Below are positions 12,027 through 22,549 of a stretch of DNA of 64,000 bases, in pieces. The stretch lies in assembly GCA_020747015.1 (NCBI GenBank), contig JAGTJM010000004.1, positions 1,054,001 to 1,118,000 of the forward strand, written 5' to 3'. This DNA comes from Pyrenochaeta sp. MPI-SDFR-AT-0127 (Eukaryota; Ascomycota; Dothideomycetes; Pleosporales; Cucurbitariaceae). Position 1 is the stretch's first letter, and each line of letters begins with the position of its first letter. A model generated the notes under the pieces. That model saw nothing but the letters and a program-made list of their open reading frames with translations, was not told the origin of the DNA and did not search any database. Position numbers and translations under genes: made by a program.

Positions 12027-12239
12027 ATGCACCTGTCATCAGAAGCCATAGCAGGCATCGTTTTCGGCTTGCTTCAACTCGCTATTGGGCTTGTCTCCCT
12101 GTGGCAGCAGCGTCAACTTTTCCGAGCATATCGTGAGCCTTACACTACGGTAAAAGTTGTTGCGGTAGTTAACAAGGTAGTAGAAAACATGGATGAATCA
12201 GCAACACACGGAATTCGGTCGTCAGTTGTTGTTTTGTAA
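12027..12239 (+). CDS. Small putative membrane peptide, 70 residues
   Basis: The frame opens with a hydrophobic segment (residues 5-26, including GIVFGLLQLAIGLVSLW) followed by QQRQLFRAYRE and a polar tail, as expected for one transmembrane helix with a positively charged flank. A GTGAGC at about 12133 could be a donor, so the true C-terminus may differ. No family is recognised. Small one-helix proteins are common beside fungal incompatibility genes, but that link is only inference. Confidence 0.35.
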   Translation: MHLSSEAIAGIVFGLLQLAIGLVSLWQQRQLFRAYREPYTTVKVVAVVNKVVENMDESATHGIRSSVVVL

Positions 12240-12912
12240 GGTGCGAATTACCGATGCCAAAGTAGGACTTTGCTGCCAAACTGACTTCAAGCAGACGGTT
12301 CAATAGGGCTCCAAGTGAAAGTATTGCCCGGAAACAACGCGAGAATATTTGAATGAGTTCGAGGGTCGAGGATTAGTGATAAAAGGGACGAGATGTTTGT
12401 GTTCCGCAATCAGTAAGCAGTTGTAAGCTCTATCCGTATCACAAGGAAAGGAAACCCGCAAACGATAGTCATGTTATGGTCTATTCCATCAACGCCGACA
12501 GAATCACAACAAGGGTCGATGGAAAAGGGCGTGGCTTCAAGCAGAATGCGGTAGTGGAGCGGTTGGTGAAGGTTGCCTAGCGCCCCTGCAACCCGATTGC
12601 ACGGGCCCTGAAGTGGGATGCCGCTAAGGTCTCGTCATTGTTTAGCAACCTTCGCTCGATTGCAGGTCGTCCCATAATAACCTCTGCTTTGCCGCTGCTG
12701 CCTCAATCCTTTTCTTCCTTCCGCTTACACCATCCTGAAGCCCGGAATAAGCAGTCCCTCGTTTGTCTGCTTGTTCCATTCGTACATACCCACACTACCC
12801 CGCGGTACTCACTTGGCCTACCGCCACCATACAGCTCACAGGCTCCGCGACAGCCGGCAAACTGGGGAAGAGGAAGCTTTCCGAAGAGGACGATTGTCCC
12901 AATAAGAGATCC
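12240..12912. other. Intergenic region and leader of the ubiquitin E1 gene
   Basis: No separate gene is supported. The part from 12835 to 12918 reads through in one frame as a protein-like leader (see the E1 entry), but this frame has no ATG before 12913. Confidence 0.45.
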
Positions 12913-12918
12913 ATGGCA

Positions 12919-13115
12919 GTAAGTCTAAGCGCCAGTTGAGTGGTGGGCAGGCAGATGCCGCTGGGTGCGCCGGGGCTGTGTGACTGGTATTTGTAAACCA
13001 TGGAACATCCTCGACGACCCCCGTGGCGAGCCTTGAGCCTCATCACTCCCCCTACTTATATACGACTGGATAGCTCTTATTGCCCACTACTAACATCTCC
13101 AAGGAAAAAATGCAG
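12919..13115 (+). other. Probable 5' intron of the E1 gene
   Basis: A GTAAGT donor at 12919 and a textbook CTACTAAC branch site near 13085-13092 frame this intron. Two acceptors, CAAG at 13103 and GCAG at 13115, differ by 12 bp and both keep the E1 frame. The second would remove the ATG at 13110. Confidence 0.65.
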
Positions 13116-16100
13116 GTCGACAGCCCTGCCACTGCGGTCGAGCAGCTCAAAGAAGCTTCTGGCAACAATGGCGAGATCGACGAGTCCCTCTACAGCAGGC
13201 AGCTATATGTGCTAGGCCACGAGGCTATGAAGCGTATGGGCTCCTCAAACGTCCTCGTTGCTGGCCTACGGGGCCTTGGTGTCGAGATCGCAAAGAATAT
13301 CGCCCTCGCCGGCGTCAAGTCACTCACCCTCTACGATCCCAAGCCGGCTGCTCTCGCCGATTTGTCGTCGCAATTCTTCCTACGCCCCGAGGATGTCGGA
13401 AAGCCTCGCGCCTCCGTTACCGTGCCCCGCGTCTCTGAGCTCAACCCATACACACCTGTGCAGGAATACAGTGGGGGCGACTTGACGTCAGACTTGTCGC
13501 GGTTGAAACAGTTTCAAGTCATTGTCCTCACAGACACTTCACTGGACGATCAAATCAAGATCGCCGACTACTGCCATGAGAATGGCATCTACATTGTCAT
13601 CACGGATACATACGGCCTGTTCGGTACAATCTTCACCGACTTCGGCAAGAACTTCACCATTGGCGACCCTACCGGCGAGAACGTCACCAACGGCATCATT
13701 GCTGGCATTGACGAAGAGGGTTTGGTATCTGCTTTGGATGAGACAAGGCACGGTCTGGAGGATGGCGACTGGGTCACATTTTCCGAGGTTGTGGGAATGG
13801 AGAGTCTGAATGGTTGCGCGCCTCGCAAGATTGAAGTGAAGGGCCCCTACACCTTCTCTATTGGCGATGTCTCAGGACTGGGCACGTATCAAAAAGGAGG
13901 ACAATATATCCAGGTCAAGATGCCGAAAATCATCGATTTCGAGCCGTTTAGCAAGCAGCTGAAGAAGCCCGAACTGCTGATCTCCGACTTTGCCAAGTTT
14001 GACCGACCACAACAGCTCCATGTCGGCATTCAGGCACTTCATCAGTTCGCCAATCTTCACAAGGGCGAACTCCCTCGCCCACACCACGAAGCCGATGCGA
14101 CGGAACTGTTCAAGATTGCGCAGGATATTGCGAGTCAAGGCGAAGAGAAGGTCGAACTCGATGAGAAGCTCATCAAGGAGCTCAGTTATCAAGCACGAGG
14201 TGACCTTAGCCCCGTGGCAGCCTTCTTTGGAGGCATGGCTGCACAGGAAGTCCTCAAAGCCGTGTCAGGTAAATTCCACCCCATTGTGCAGTTCCTGTAC
14301 TTCGATTCATTAGAGTCGATCCCCACGTCGACAGCTCGCTCGGAAGAGCAGTGTGCTCCGATTGGTTCGCGGTACGATGGACAAATCGCAGTACTGGGTC
14401 AAGAATATCAGAAGAAGCTGGGAAACATCAAGCAGTTCCTCGTTGGCGCAGGTGCTATCGGATGTGAAATGCTTAAAAACTGGGCTTTGATGGGCTTGGG
14501 CACCGGCCCTGAGGGCAAGATCACAGTGACTGATAACGATCAGATCGAAAAGAGCAATCTGAATCGCCAGTTCTTGTTCCGGCCCACTGACGTTGGCAAG
14601 CTGAAGAGCGATGCCGCCGCTAAAGCTGTCCAGGCCATGAACCCTGACCTCACTGGCAAAATTGACACATTGCAGGACAAGGTCGGTCCTGAGACTGAGC
14701 ACATCTTCAATGAGCAATTCTGGAATGGTCTGGATGGCGTTACTAACGCACTAGACAACGTAGAGGCACGCACATACGTTGATCGAAGGTGTGTGTTCTT
14801 CCGCAAGCCGCTTCTCGACAGTGGCACTCTCGGCACCAAGGGCAACACTCAAGTCGTCCTGCCGTTCATCACTGAATCCTACTCCTCATCACAGGACCCA
14901 CCGGAGAAATCGTTCCCGATGTGCACATTGAGGAGTTTCCCGAATCGAATTGAACACACGATTGCTTGGGCGCGAGAGTCATTTGATTCACTGTTCGTCA
15001 AAGGCCCCGAAGTGGTCAACCTTTATCTCACCCAGCCGGACTATCTCGGTGCTTCCTTGAAGCAGTCAGGCAACGAAAAGCAGACCCTGGAGACGTTACG
15101 GGACTTCCTAGTAACCGAGAAGCCACTCTCCTTCGATGACTGCATTATCTGGGCACGTCATCAGTTTGAGAAGAGCTACAACCACCAAATAGCGCAGCTG
15201 CTATACAACTTCCCCAAAGACTCCACAACCGGCTCTGGCCAGCAGTTTTGGTCCGGTCCCAAGCGTGCACCAGACCCATTAAAGTTTGACCCCTCCAATC
15301 CAACTCACTATACTTTTGTAGAAGCCGCCGCCATTCTACATGCTTTCAATTATGGTATCAAGCCCAATGCCACTCGAGAGCACTACATTGAGGTGCTCAA
15401 CGACATGATTGTGCCAGACTTTAGACCCGATCCTACGGTGAAGATTCAGGCGAGCGACAACGATCCGGATCCAAACGCCAACCAATCTGGCGGCGACGAG
15501 AACGATTCGCTCAACAACATTATTGATCAGCTTCCAGCGCCAAAGTCCCTTGCTGGCTTCAAGCTTGAGCCTGTAGAGTTCGAGAAGGACGACGATTCTA
15601 ATCACCATATCGATTTCATCGCTGCCGCTAGCAATCTTCGTGCCGAGAACTACAAGATCGAGACAGCCGATCGGCACAAGACAAAATTCATTGCCGGCAA
15701 GATCATTCCAGCCATTGCCACCACCACGGCTTTGGTCACTGGCTTGGTCAATCTTGAGCTGTACAAGATCATCGACGGCAAGACCGACATTGAGCAGTAC
15801 AAGAATGGCTTCATCAACCTAGCGTTGCCTTTCTTTGGCTTCAGTGAGCCCATCGCCAGCCCGAAGGGAACGTACCAAGGGCACGATGGGGAAGTCACGA
15901 TTGATAAGCTTTGGGACCGCTTTGAGGTTGATGACATCACTCTCAAGCAGTTTGTTGAACATTTCGAGAAGAAGGGTCTTTCGATCCAGATGATCAGCTC
16001 CGGTGTCAGCTTGCTATATGCTTCCTTCTATCCTCCAGCCAAGTTGAAGGACAGGATGGGTTTGACGTAAGTTTAGTGCATTCCTAGCTCGCGTAACTCA

Positions 16101-16250
16101 CTAACAAAATGCAGGATGAGCAAGCTTGTGGAGCACGTAAGCAGGAAGCCAATTCCAGACCACCAAAAGAACGTCATTTTTGAGATTACGGCTGAGGATC
16201 AGAAGGAAGAGGATGTTGAGATTCCGTACGTTATGGTGAAGCTAGAGTAG
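13110..16250 (+). CDS. uba1: Ubiquitin-activating enzyme E1
   Basis: E1 adenylates ubiquitin and carries it as a thioester for transfer to E2 enzymes. From the ATG at 13110 the product is 1030 residues, matching yeast and human E1. Visible features: the opening [11 protein letters not shown] motif, the inactive adenylation domain ([16 protein letters not shown]), the active ATP-binding repeat ([15 protein letters not shown]), and catalytic Cys at about residue 605 in [14 protein letters not shown]. The ubiquitin-fold tail ends [10 protein letters not shown]. One intron (16067-16114) lies near the 3' end. Upstream, 12835-12918 encodes KRKLSEEDDCPNKRSMA and ends at a GTAAGT donor (12919); acceptors at 13103 or 13115 both join it in frame to the main exon. 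ATG 12913 or an undetected earlier exon may therefore be the real start, adding a nuclear-signal-like leader. Confidence 0.96.
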
Positions 16251-16602
16251 TATGGCATCGCCGTTACATGATGTAGGAGTGAACGCAATGATGTATGAGC
16301 TGGATGACTACAGTCACGATCGTGATCATAATCATGATCTCATTACATAGATGAGCATGGCCTGCGTGAATAGACAATGTACCCCATACATCGGGTAGCG
16401 ACCTGTGCATGTCTTGACTCGTCTCATCTGGTCTCGTTCCTGATGGACCCTTGCAGACATCCGTTCCGAAAGTCGGAATCGTGGGGGCAAATTGCCAAGC
16501 TAATTCAGCCCTATCGCTGGACCTGATTATCAAGCGCCTGCGACTTTTCCTCCTCACGCCAAACATGTAGTTCTCCAACACACTCGCCAATTTAGAAACA
16601 TC
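16251..16602. other. Spacer between E1 and NBP35
   Basis: A 352 bp stretch between two genes on the same strand, containing the E1 3' end and the NBP35 promoter. Nothing else is seen. Confidence 0.5.
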
Positions 16603-17705
16603 ATGGCACCCTCACTTGAAGAGCCGACGCAAGTCGATTTTGACGCGCCTTTGAAGGCCGCGCCCAAGCTCGTTGCGCCTGAGCCAGGTACATTTGCGCC
16701 CCGCCACCCCTCCATAGTCTCACGTTACTATTATGTGTACGCATAGTCTCCTGACAATTTCTGGTAGAGCACTGCCCTGGCCCCGAATCCCTACAAGCCG
16801 GCCAAGCAGACTCGTGCGCCGGCTGCCCCAACCAAGCCATATGCGCCTCCGCGCCCAAAGGCCCCGATCCTGACATTCCTCTCATAACTGCACGCCTCTC
16901 CTCTGTCCAACACAAGATCCTCGTCCTGAGCGGCAAAGGCGGTGTCGGCAAATCCACATTTAGCAGCATGCTCGCTCACGGCTTCTCGCACAATCCGGAC
17001 AAGACTGTGGGGCTCATGGATACGGATATCTGCGGCCCAAGCATACCGAAGATGATGGGCGTGGAAGAGGAGACTATTCACGTCACTGCCGAGGGCTGGG
17101 AGCCAGTGTGGGTCTCCGAGAATTTGGGGGTTATGAGTGTGCAGTTTATGCTGCCGAATCGGGACGATGCGGTGATTTGGCGGGGGCCGAAGAAGAATGG
17201 ACTTATCAAGAAGTTTTTGATGGATGTCTGTTGGGGCGAGTTGGATTTCCTGGTCGTGGACACTCCACCAGGGACAAGCGATGAGCACTTGTCTGTCAAC
17301 TCGTTTCTAAAAGCATCAGGCGTCGACGGCGCAGTGCTGGTCACAACGCCCCAGGAAGTCAGTCTGCTGGATGTGAGGAAGGAGATTGACTTTTGCCGCA
17401 AAGCAAAGATACCTATTCTCGGCATTGTAGAGAACATGTCGGGCTTTGTGTGCCCTGGATGCAAGCATGAGAGCCAAATCTTCAGACCTTCCACTGGCGG
17501 CGCACGGCGGCTCGCAGAGGATGAAAAGATACCTTTCCTCGGTGCTGTGCCGCTGGATCCAAGGATAGGCATGGCTTGCGACTTTGGAGAGAGCTTTTTG
17601 ACGGCTTATCCGGATAGCCCGGCTTGCGCTGCTATCAAGGAGGTTGTCAGGAGGGTGGGAGAGCAGATGGGGTTGAAGAGAGAGGACATGTTGCCTGAGG
17701 ACTGA
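16603..17705 (+). CDS. nbp35: Cytosolic Fe-S cluster assembly scaffold NBP35
   Basis: One 80 bp intron (16688-16767) joins exon 1 ([10 protein letters not shown]...) to the rest, giving 340 residues. NBP35 is a P-loop NTPase which, with CFD1, builds 4Fe-4S clusters for cytosolic and nuclear proteins. The four N-terminal cysteines that bind a stable cluster are present (EHCPGP..., then [11 protein letters not shown], about residues 31-53). That N-terminal set separates NBP35 from CFD1. The deviant Walker A GKGGVGKS is at about 84-91, and the C-terminal bridging CPGC at about 256-259. [10 protein letters not shown] and [10 protein letters not shown] are also typical. The splice restores the first cysteine motif, which supports the model. 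Confidence 0.96.
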
Positions 17706-18735
17706 GGCGTGAAGCGTCTATTCTCGTTGGGAAGCATGGTTGTTATGGCCTTGCATTTTCATTGCATCAGGGCGGCGTTTGTATCAGCGTTTGTATCTAT
17801 CTTTTAGATAACGATTACTCAAATTAGATTCGCAAAGCAAGCCACTGTCATCTGTGTTAAAAATGAGGCTCTGGAACGTCTGATATCCTTCTGTCTGCAC
17901 AATTGCTCCCACCCTGACACTCAATCACATGCTCGTTTGACCTTCCTACAATTGGCCGCAATTTTTCCCTGGGTTTCGCAACAACGGGTGGGGTTGGTAA
18001 TAACGGCGATCAACTGGACTTTGCGTGTGGATCACTGCCACCACTGCCACATTTGTCGTCGTCATCTGGCAGCTCGACGTGAAACTTGGCTCGCACCCGG
18101 AAAGCTTAGGCCTGTGGCGCGGCATGTATTGAGATTAACGCCATGGGGCTGTTGCACGGCAACGATGTCTCCCAAACCATCCACAGCTCTTGCAAAGAAG
18201 GATTAAATCGGACAAAGTCTATCATGGCGTGTCTGGCATTTGCCAAAGGGTCTCCTGACAGACCCACCAAACCTAGATTGCGATCCTCGCGCTTCGTGGA
18301 GATCTAACGATGGGCCGCGCTGCAAGGAAACTTGTCTCCGTCATAGCCACCGGCTAGCGGCATGCACATCCCTGCTCCGTTTCTGTGCAAGCTGATCACA
18401 GCATAACAACTTTCCTGAATTGAATTCCCACGGCGCCTTCCCTCCGCCTCAGTGTACGTCCTTCTGCCCCCTTCAGCTGTGATACCCAGAGCGCGCCGGT
18501 TCATATATTGCCATCCTCCGCGACCAGAAGCGCACATATCAGCTCACGCCCAGCAGTGCATTCCCGCCCAAGCTGAGCTTACGAAGGCCGAGCGCATTGG
18601 ACCTGTGAGCGTTCCTTGATTGACTCGAGTCCCAAAACTGATTGTATGGTGGTGTGATAGATACATTCAACGCGCCTGCTTATTTCTACTTCCCAATCCC
18701 TTAATACGTTACCTTGATTTCGACCAGCCAGCACT
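17706..18735. other. Intergenic region before PhoD-like gene
   Basis: About 1 kb with no supported gene. The last 100-200 bp probably hold the leader of the downstream gene. Confidence 0.5.
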
Positions 18736-20982
18736 ATGGCCGACCCGACTGTTCCGCGCGAAGACCCCAGTGGCACTGTGGGCATTGGTCAGGGACCGCA
18801 GGTTATCAGCACCTCAAAGGGACTCGATGTCATTCTTGGGCCGCTCTTGAACTACAGGCGCACGAGTAACCAGCAGACGGGACAGCCAATCTGGCACGGC
18901 AGCGTCTTGATTGTCACCACCCCCGGGCAGCAGAACCCACAGCTTGTCCTGTCGCCAGCGGGCGCGGTCGACTCGAATGTGGGCAATGTAAGGTTCAGCG
19001 TAGACAGCAGAACCTTCTCTGGAGAGAAACTGTACGAAGACCCTAAGAAGGCATTCTGGCGCTTCATCATCGACCTGCCATTCCAGCAGTTCGAGTCGCG
19101 ATGGAGCTACGATATCCAGGGCTTGGAATACGTTGACCGAAAGGCGTCAGAGAAGCCGCAGATATTCGCCGTGCCCTCCATCTCCCAGTCCATGCGCATC
19201 ATGTTCCACTCCTGCAACGGCTTCAGTGTTGGCACCGACGTCGAAGCTTGGTCTGGCCCCGCCCTCTGGAACGACGTGCTCCGCATGCACGAGCAAAAGC
19301 CGTTCCACGTCATGATTGGCGGCGGTGACCAAATCTACAACGATGGAGTGCGAGTGGATGGACCTCTGAAGCCTTGGACTGCCATCCATAGCCCCCACAA
19401 GCGACGCGAGTATCCTTTCGGCGAGCAGATGCGCGCTGACTGCGACGAGTACTACTTCCAGAACTACGTCAAGTGGTATGGCCAGAAGCCCTTCTCCACT
19501 GCCAACAGCCAGATTGCGCAGGTCAACATCTGGGACGACCACGACATCATCGACGGATTCGGCTCGTACACTGATCACTTCATGCAGTGCCCCGTATTCC
19601 GTGGAATCGGCGGCGTTGCGCACAAGTACTACCTCCTCTTCCAGCACCATCTGGCTCCCCCGAAGAGCACGTTCACGACCGATTCGCCAAAGACAACCAG
19701 CGCTGGTGCACATGGAACAACGCCAGCCGACCCGGTGCAGCTGAAGGATACCTTCGTCATGACAGACGATGTAGGCGACCCATCCTATATTATTGGAAAC
19801 AAGCCAGGGCCGTACGTTGAAGAGCGCAGCCGGAGCATCTACTGCCAGCTTGGCGCACGAATTGCGTTTGCTGGTATTGATGCCCGAACGGAGCGCACGA
19901 GACATCAAATCAATTACCCAGACACATACAAGGCGCTGTTCGACCGCTTGGATAAGGAGTACACGGCCAACAAGGACCTCAAGCATCTGGTTCTGTTGCT
20001 CGGTGTGCCCATCGCGTACCCACGTTTGATCTGGCTTGAGAATATCCTGCAATCTCCCCTCATTGCGCCCATCAAGTTCTTGAACAAGCGTTTCGGCTTC
20101 GCGGGTGGCTTCTTCAACCAGTTTGACGGCAAGGTCGATTTGCTTGATGATTTGGACGACCATTATACCGCACGCCAGCACAAGACCGAGCGCCGCGAGC
20201 TCATCCAAATGTTGCAGAATTTCTCCAAGAAGTTCTCAGCGCGTGTCACTATCCTCGGTGGAGATGTGCATCTTGCAGCCATTGGGCGCTTCTACTCCAA
20301 TCCCAAGCATCAAATTCCAGCTGAGCAGGATTGGCGCTATATTCCCAATATTGTCAGCTCTGCCATCACTAACAAGCCGCCCCCGCAGGCGGTTGCCAAT
20401 CTGCTAGCGCGAAGGAATAAGATCCATCACCTGGATCATGATACAGATGAGACTCTGCTCGAGATTTTCGATCGCGACCCGCAACTTCAGAGCAATGGCG
20501 CTAGCCATAACGTCACAACAAACAATCCGACCAATGGGCACACTAATGGTGAATCCAATGGTGAGAAGGTAGAGAAGAAGACCAGCGATGCAAACCATGC
20601 ATGCATGCCTTCTCGTAACTATGCCATCATTTGCGAATCCGCCACACCTCCTTCTGCTACGCTCTCTGCTCCTGGCCCAGTGCCTGGCCAAGCGCCATCC
20701 CTCAACGCCCCTTCAGTCAACGGCTCAACGCTTTCGTCGCCACCCAGCAAGAAAGACAATCCCCGTCACCCCATGCACGTGGGCGAGCAAGGCGCCGGCA
20801 CACAGCACCCGGCTGCTAATGGATTACAGCCAACGGGTCTTTGTGGACCATTTGGCTTGGACGTAACGCTGAGGGTGGAAATTTCAAACAGTGATCGCGA
20901 GGGCAGGACTGATGGTTACGGATTCAGCATCCCAGCGTTGCAGGTTAGTGATGGACTGAGGGACCAAGGAACGAGGTGGTAA
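18736..20982 (+). CDS. PhoD-like phosphatase / metallophosphatase, fungal
   Basis: A single open frame of 748 residues. PhoD-family enzymes are metal-dependent phosphodiesterases or alkaline phosphatases. Metal-binding motifs appear in order: FHSCNG near 157, GGGDQIYND at 195-203, NIWDDHDIIDGFGSY near 265-278, and GGDVH near 508. The fungal form lacks the bacterial Tat signal and no signal peptide is seen, so it is probably cytosolic or membrane-associated. Residues about 590-700 are low-complexity (Asn/Gly/Ser/Pro) and split the catalytic part from a conserved C-terminal strand (GLDVTLRVEI). The last codons after SIPALQ may come from an unspliced intron, as GTTAGT follows directly. The long open frame on the opposite strand (19147-20208) is a composition shadow. 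Confidence 0.9.
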   Translation: MADPTVPREDPSGTVGIGQGPQVISTSKGLDVILGPLLNYRRTSNQQTGQPIWHGSVLIVTTPGQQNPQLVLSPAGAVDSNVGNVRFSVDSRTFSGEKLYEDPKKAFWRFIIDLPFQQFESRWSYDIQGLEYVDRKASEKPQIFAVPSISQSMRIMFHSCNGFSVGTDVEAWSGPALWNDVLRMHEQKPFHVMIGGGDQIYNDGVRVDGPLKPWTAIHSPHKRREYPFGEQMRADCDEYYFQNYVKWYGQKPFSTANSQIAQVNIWDDHDIIDGFGSYTDHFMQCPVFRGIGGVAHKYYLLFQHHLAPPKSTFTTDSPKTTSAGAHGTTPADPVQLKDTFVMTDDVGDPSYIIGNKPGPYVEERSRSIYCQLGARIAFAGIDARTERTRHQINYPDTYKALFDRLDKEYTANKDLKHLVLLLGVPIAYPRLIWLENILQSPLIAPIKFLNKRFGFAGGFFNQFDGKVDLLDDLDDHYTARQHKTERRELIQMLQNFSKKFSARVTILGGDVHLAAIGRFYSNPKHQIPAEQDWRYIPNIVSSAITNKPPPQAVANLLARRNKIHHLDHDTDETLLEIFDRDPQLQSNGASHNVTTNNPTNGHTNGESNGEKVEKKTSDANHACMPSRNYAIICESATPPSATLSAPGPVPGQAPSLNAPSVNGSTLSSPPSKKDNPRHPMHVGEQGAGTQHPAANGLQPTGLCGPFGLDVTLRVEISNSDREGRTDGYGFSIPALQVSDGLRDQGTRW

Positions 20983-21499
20983 AAAACGAATAGACGGAAG
21001 AGGAATGGGGCAATTGAATAAGGATGGATGAAAGATGTTTGAGCAGAAGCGTTAATGGCAGATGGAGAAAATGTGGTGGATGGCAAAAATGGAAGGAATG
21101 GGAAAATAATCTCCACACGGGTTTTAAGTAGTTTTTGTCTTTTGTTTTGCTTATACCCTTGCGTGCTTGTGCAGCGCCGGTTGATGCGTTAGTTAGTAGT
21201 CTCTAGTCTTGTTCCACCAAAAAGGTCAATATAGTATATTCTCGAGGATCTCTTGTGTTGTGTACGTGGCTTGACCATCTTGTTCGTTGTTGCCTGAAAG
21301 CTGAGACCGCGTGGGGCTACGGAATTCTGATTACTGAGCCCAATCGCTGTGCTAGCTCGGATAGAGCAGTCTTTCTAATTATTTATGGTATTGAGTACGT
21401 GTATCCAAGTCTGCGTTCTTTTCGTCGCGCAAATAGCTATTGTACACCATCGCAACCTAATTCCTTGTTCATTGACTTCCCTCACAAGCCTCTCCAATC
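20983..21499. other. Intergenic region
   Basis: About 500 bp containing the 3' end of the PhoD-like gene and the promoter of the phosphatase gene. Nothing else is recognised. Confidence 0.5.
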
Positions 21500-22260
21500 A
21501 TGACCACACTGGCTTTCGCATCGCCGAATCCAGCACAAATTGAAGATGTCCCGGGTCTTTACATATCCGAGTATGACATCTGCTTCAAGCAATTGTCAAT
21601 CATTTCTGACCTTTTAGCAGTATCACTATCCCCTCTTCCCCTGCGCAGTTGCAGGAGCATGGTATAACCCACGTCCTGACTCTCATGACGAACCGCAGCC
21701 GTCCCAAGATCCCCGCGGACTTGTGTATTGTGCATAAATTCGTCGAGATTGATGATGATGCGCTGAGCGATATACTTGTGCATTTGGAAGAAGCATGTAA
21801 ATTCATCGACAATGCTCTTCTCTCCCCTGCCAACCACTCAGACGCTACCACCGAGAATGAAAATTGTTCGAAAGAGGTAAAAGTCCTTGTTCACTGCCTA
21901 CAAGGCATGTCGAGAAGTGGTGCAGTAGTTGTTGCATATCTCATGCGCCGTCTCTCCCTCACGTTTGCTTCTGCTCTCGAGCGCGCAAGATTATCTCGAC
22001 CTATCATCACGCTCAATCACGGCTTTGCCGAACAGCTCGATTTGTGGCAGCGTATGGACTTCGATATACACGACGATCAGGGGAGGGAAAAGGCGCTGTA
22101 TAAGGCGTGGAAGAGCCGAAGGGATGGGAAATTGGCAATGGGTGAGGTGGAAAGTAATAAAGAGAGGACGAAGAGCATGGCTAGTATGGCGGCGAGGTTT
22201 GGTGCGAGGAGATTGGAATTACAGAGGAAGGGGCTAGAAGATGATGAAGTCGAGGAATGA
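21500..22260 (+). CDS. Dual-specificity protein phosphatase
   Basis: Exons 21500-21570 and 21618-22260 give 237 residues. The intron ends in tandem acceptors TAGCAG (21617 and 21620), so two products differing by one residue are possible. The catalytic loop HCLQGMSRSGA, with nucleophile Cys near 117 and its Arg, matches the HCxxGxSRS signature of dual-specificity phosphatases that remove phosphate from Tyr and Ser/Thr. The upstream part (LYIS, ITHVLTLM) and the general-acid region fit a small DSP fold. The basic and acidic C-terminal tail has no zinc-binding cysteines, so it is not a YVH1/DUSP12 type. The substrate is unknown. Confidence 0.92.
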
Positions 22261-22549
22261 GTTTTTGGATGGCATGGTGGTACTATGATCTGATATAAAC
22301 TCAATGACCGCAACGAAGAACGTCGCCGTCTAAGTTTCAAGCTGCCCATTTCGCGAAACTTCTGTCGACATATTGAGGCTCCATGGTTTCAGCTATAGTG
22401 CGACCTCCATAAATTATGATGGTGATGTAACATTATCTTTCAATGACGAAAGAATGAGTTTGAAGAACTCTACGATGTTCTACATGGCACTTTTATCGTG
22501 ACCACCGCAATACTATACATTGGTCAAGTCTTCACTTCCCTAGCAGATA

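Noticed and set aside
19147..20208. Open frame of over 350 codons on the minus strand opposite the PhoD-like gene
   Set aside because: It mirrors codon bias of the real gene, has no motifs, and the plus-strand frame holds complete metallophosphatase motifs.
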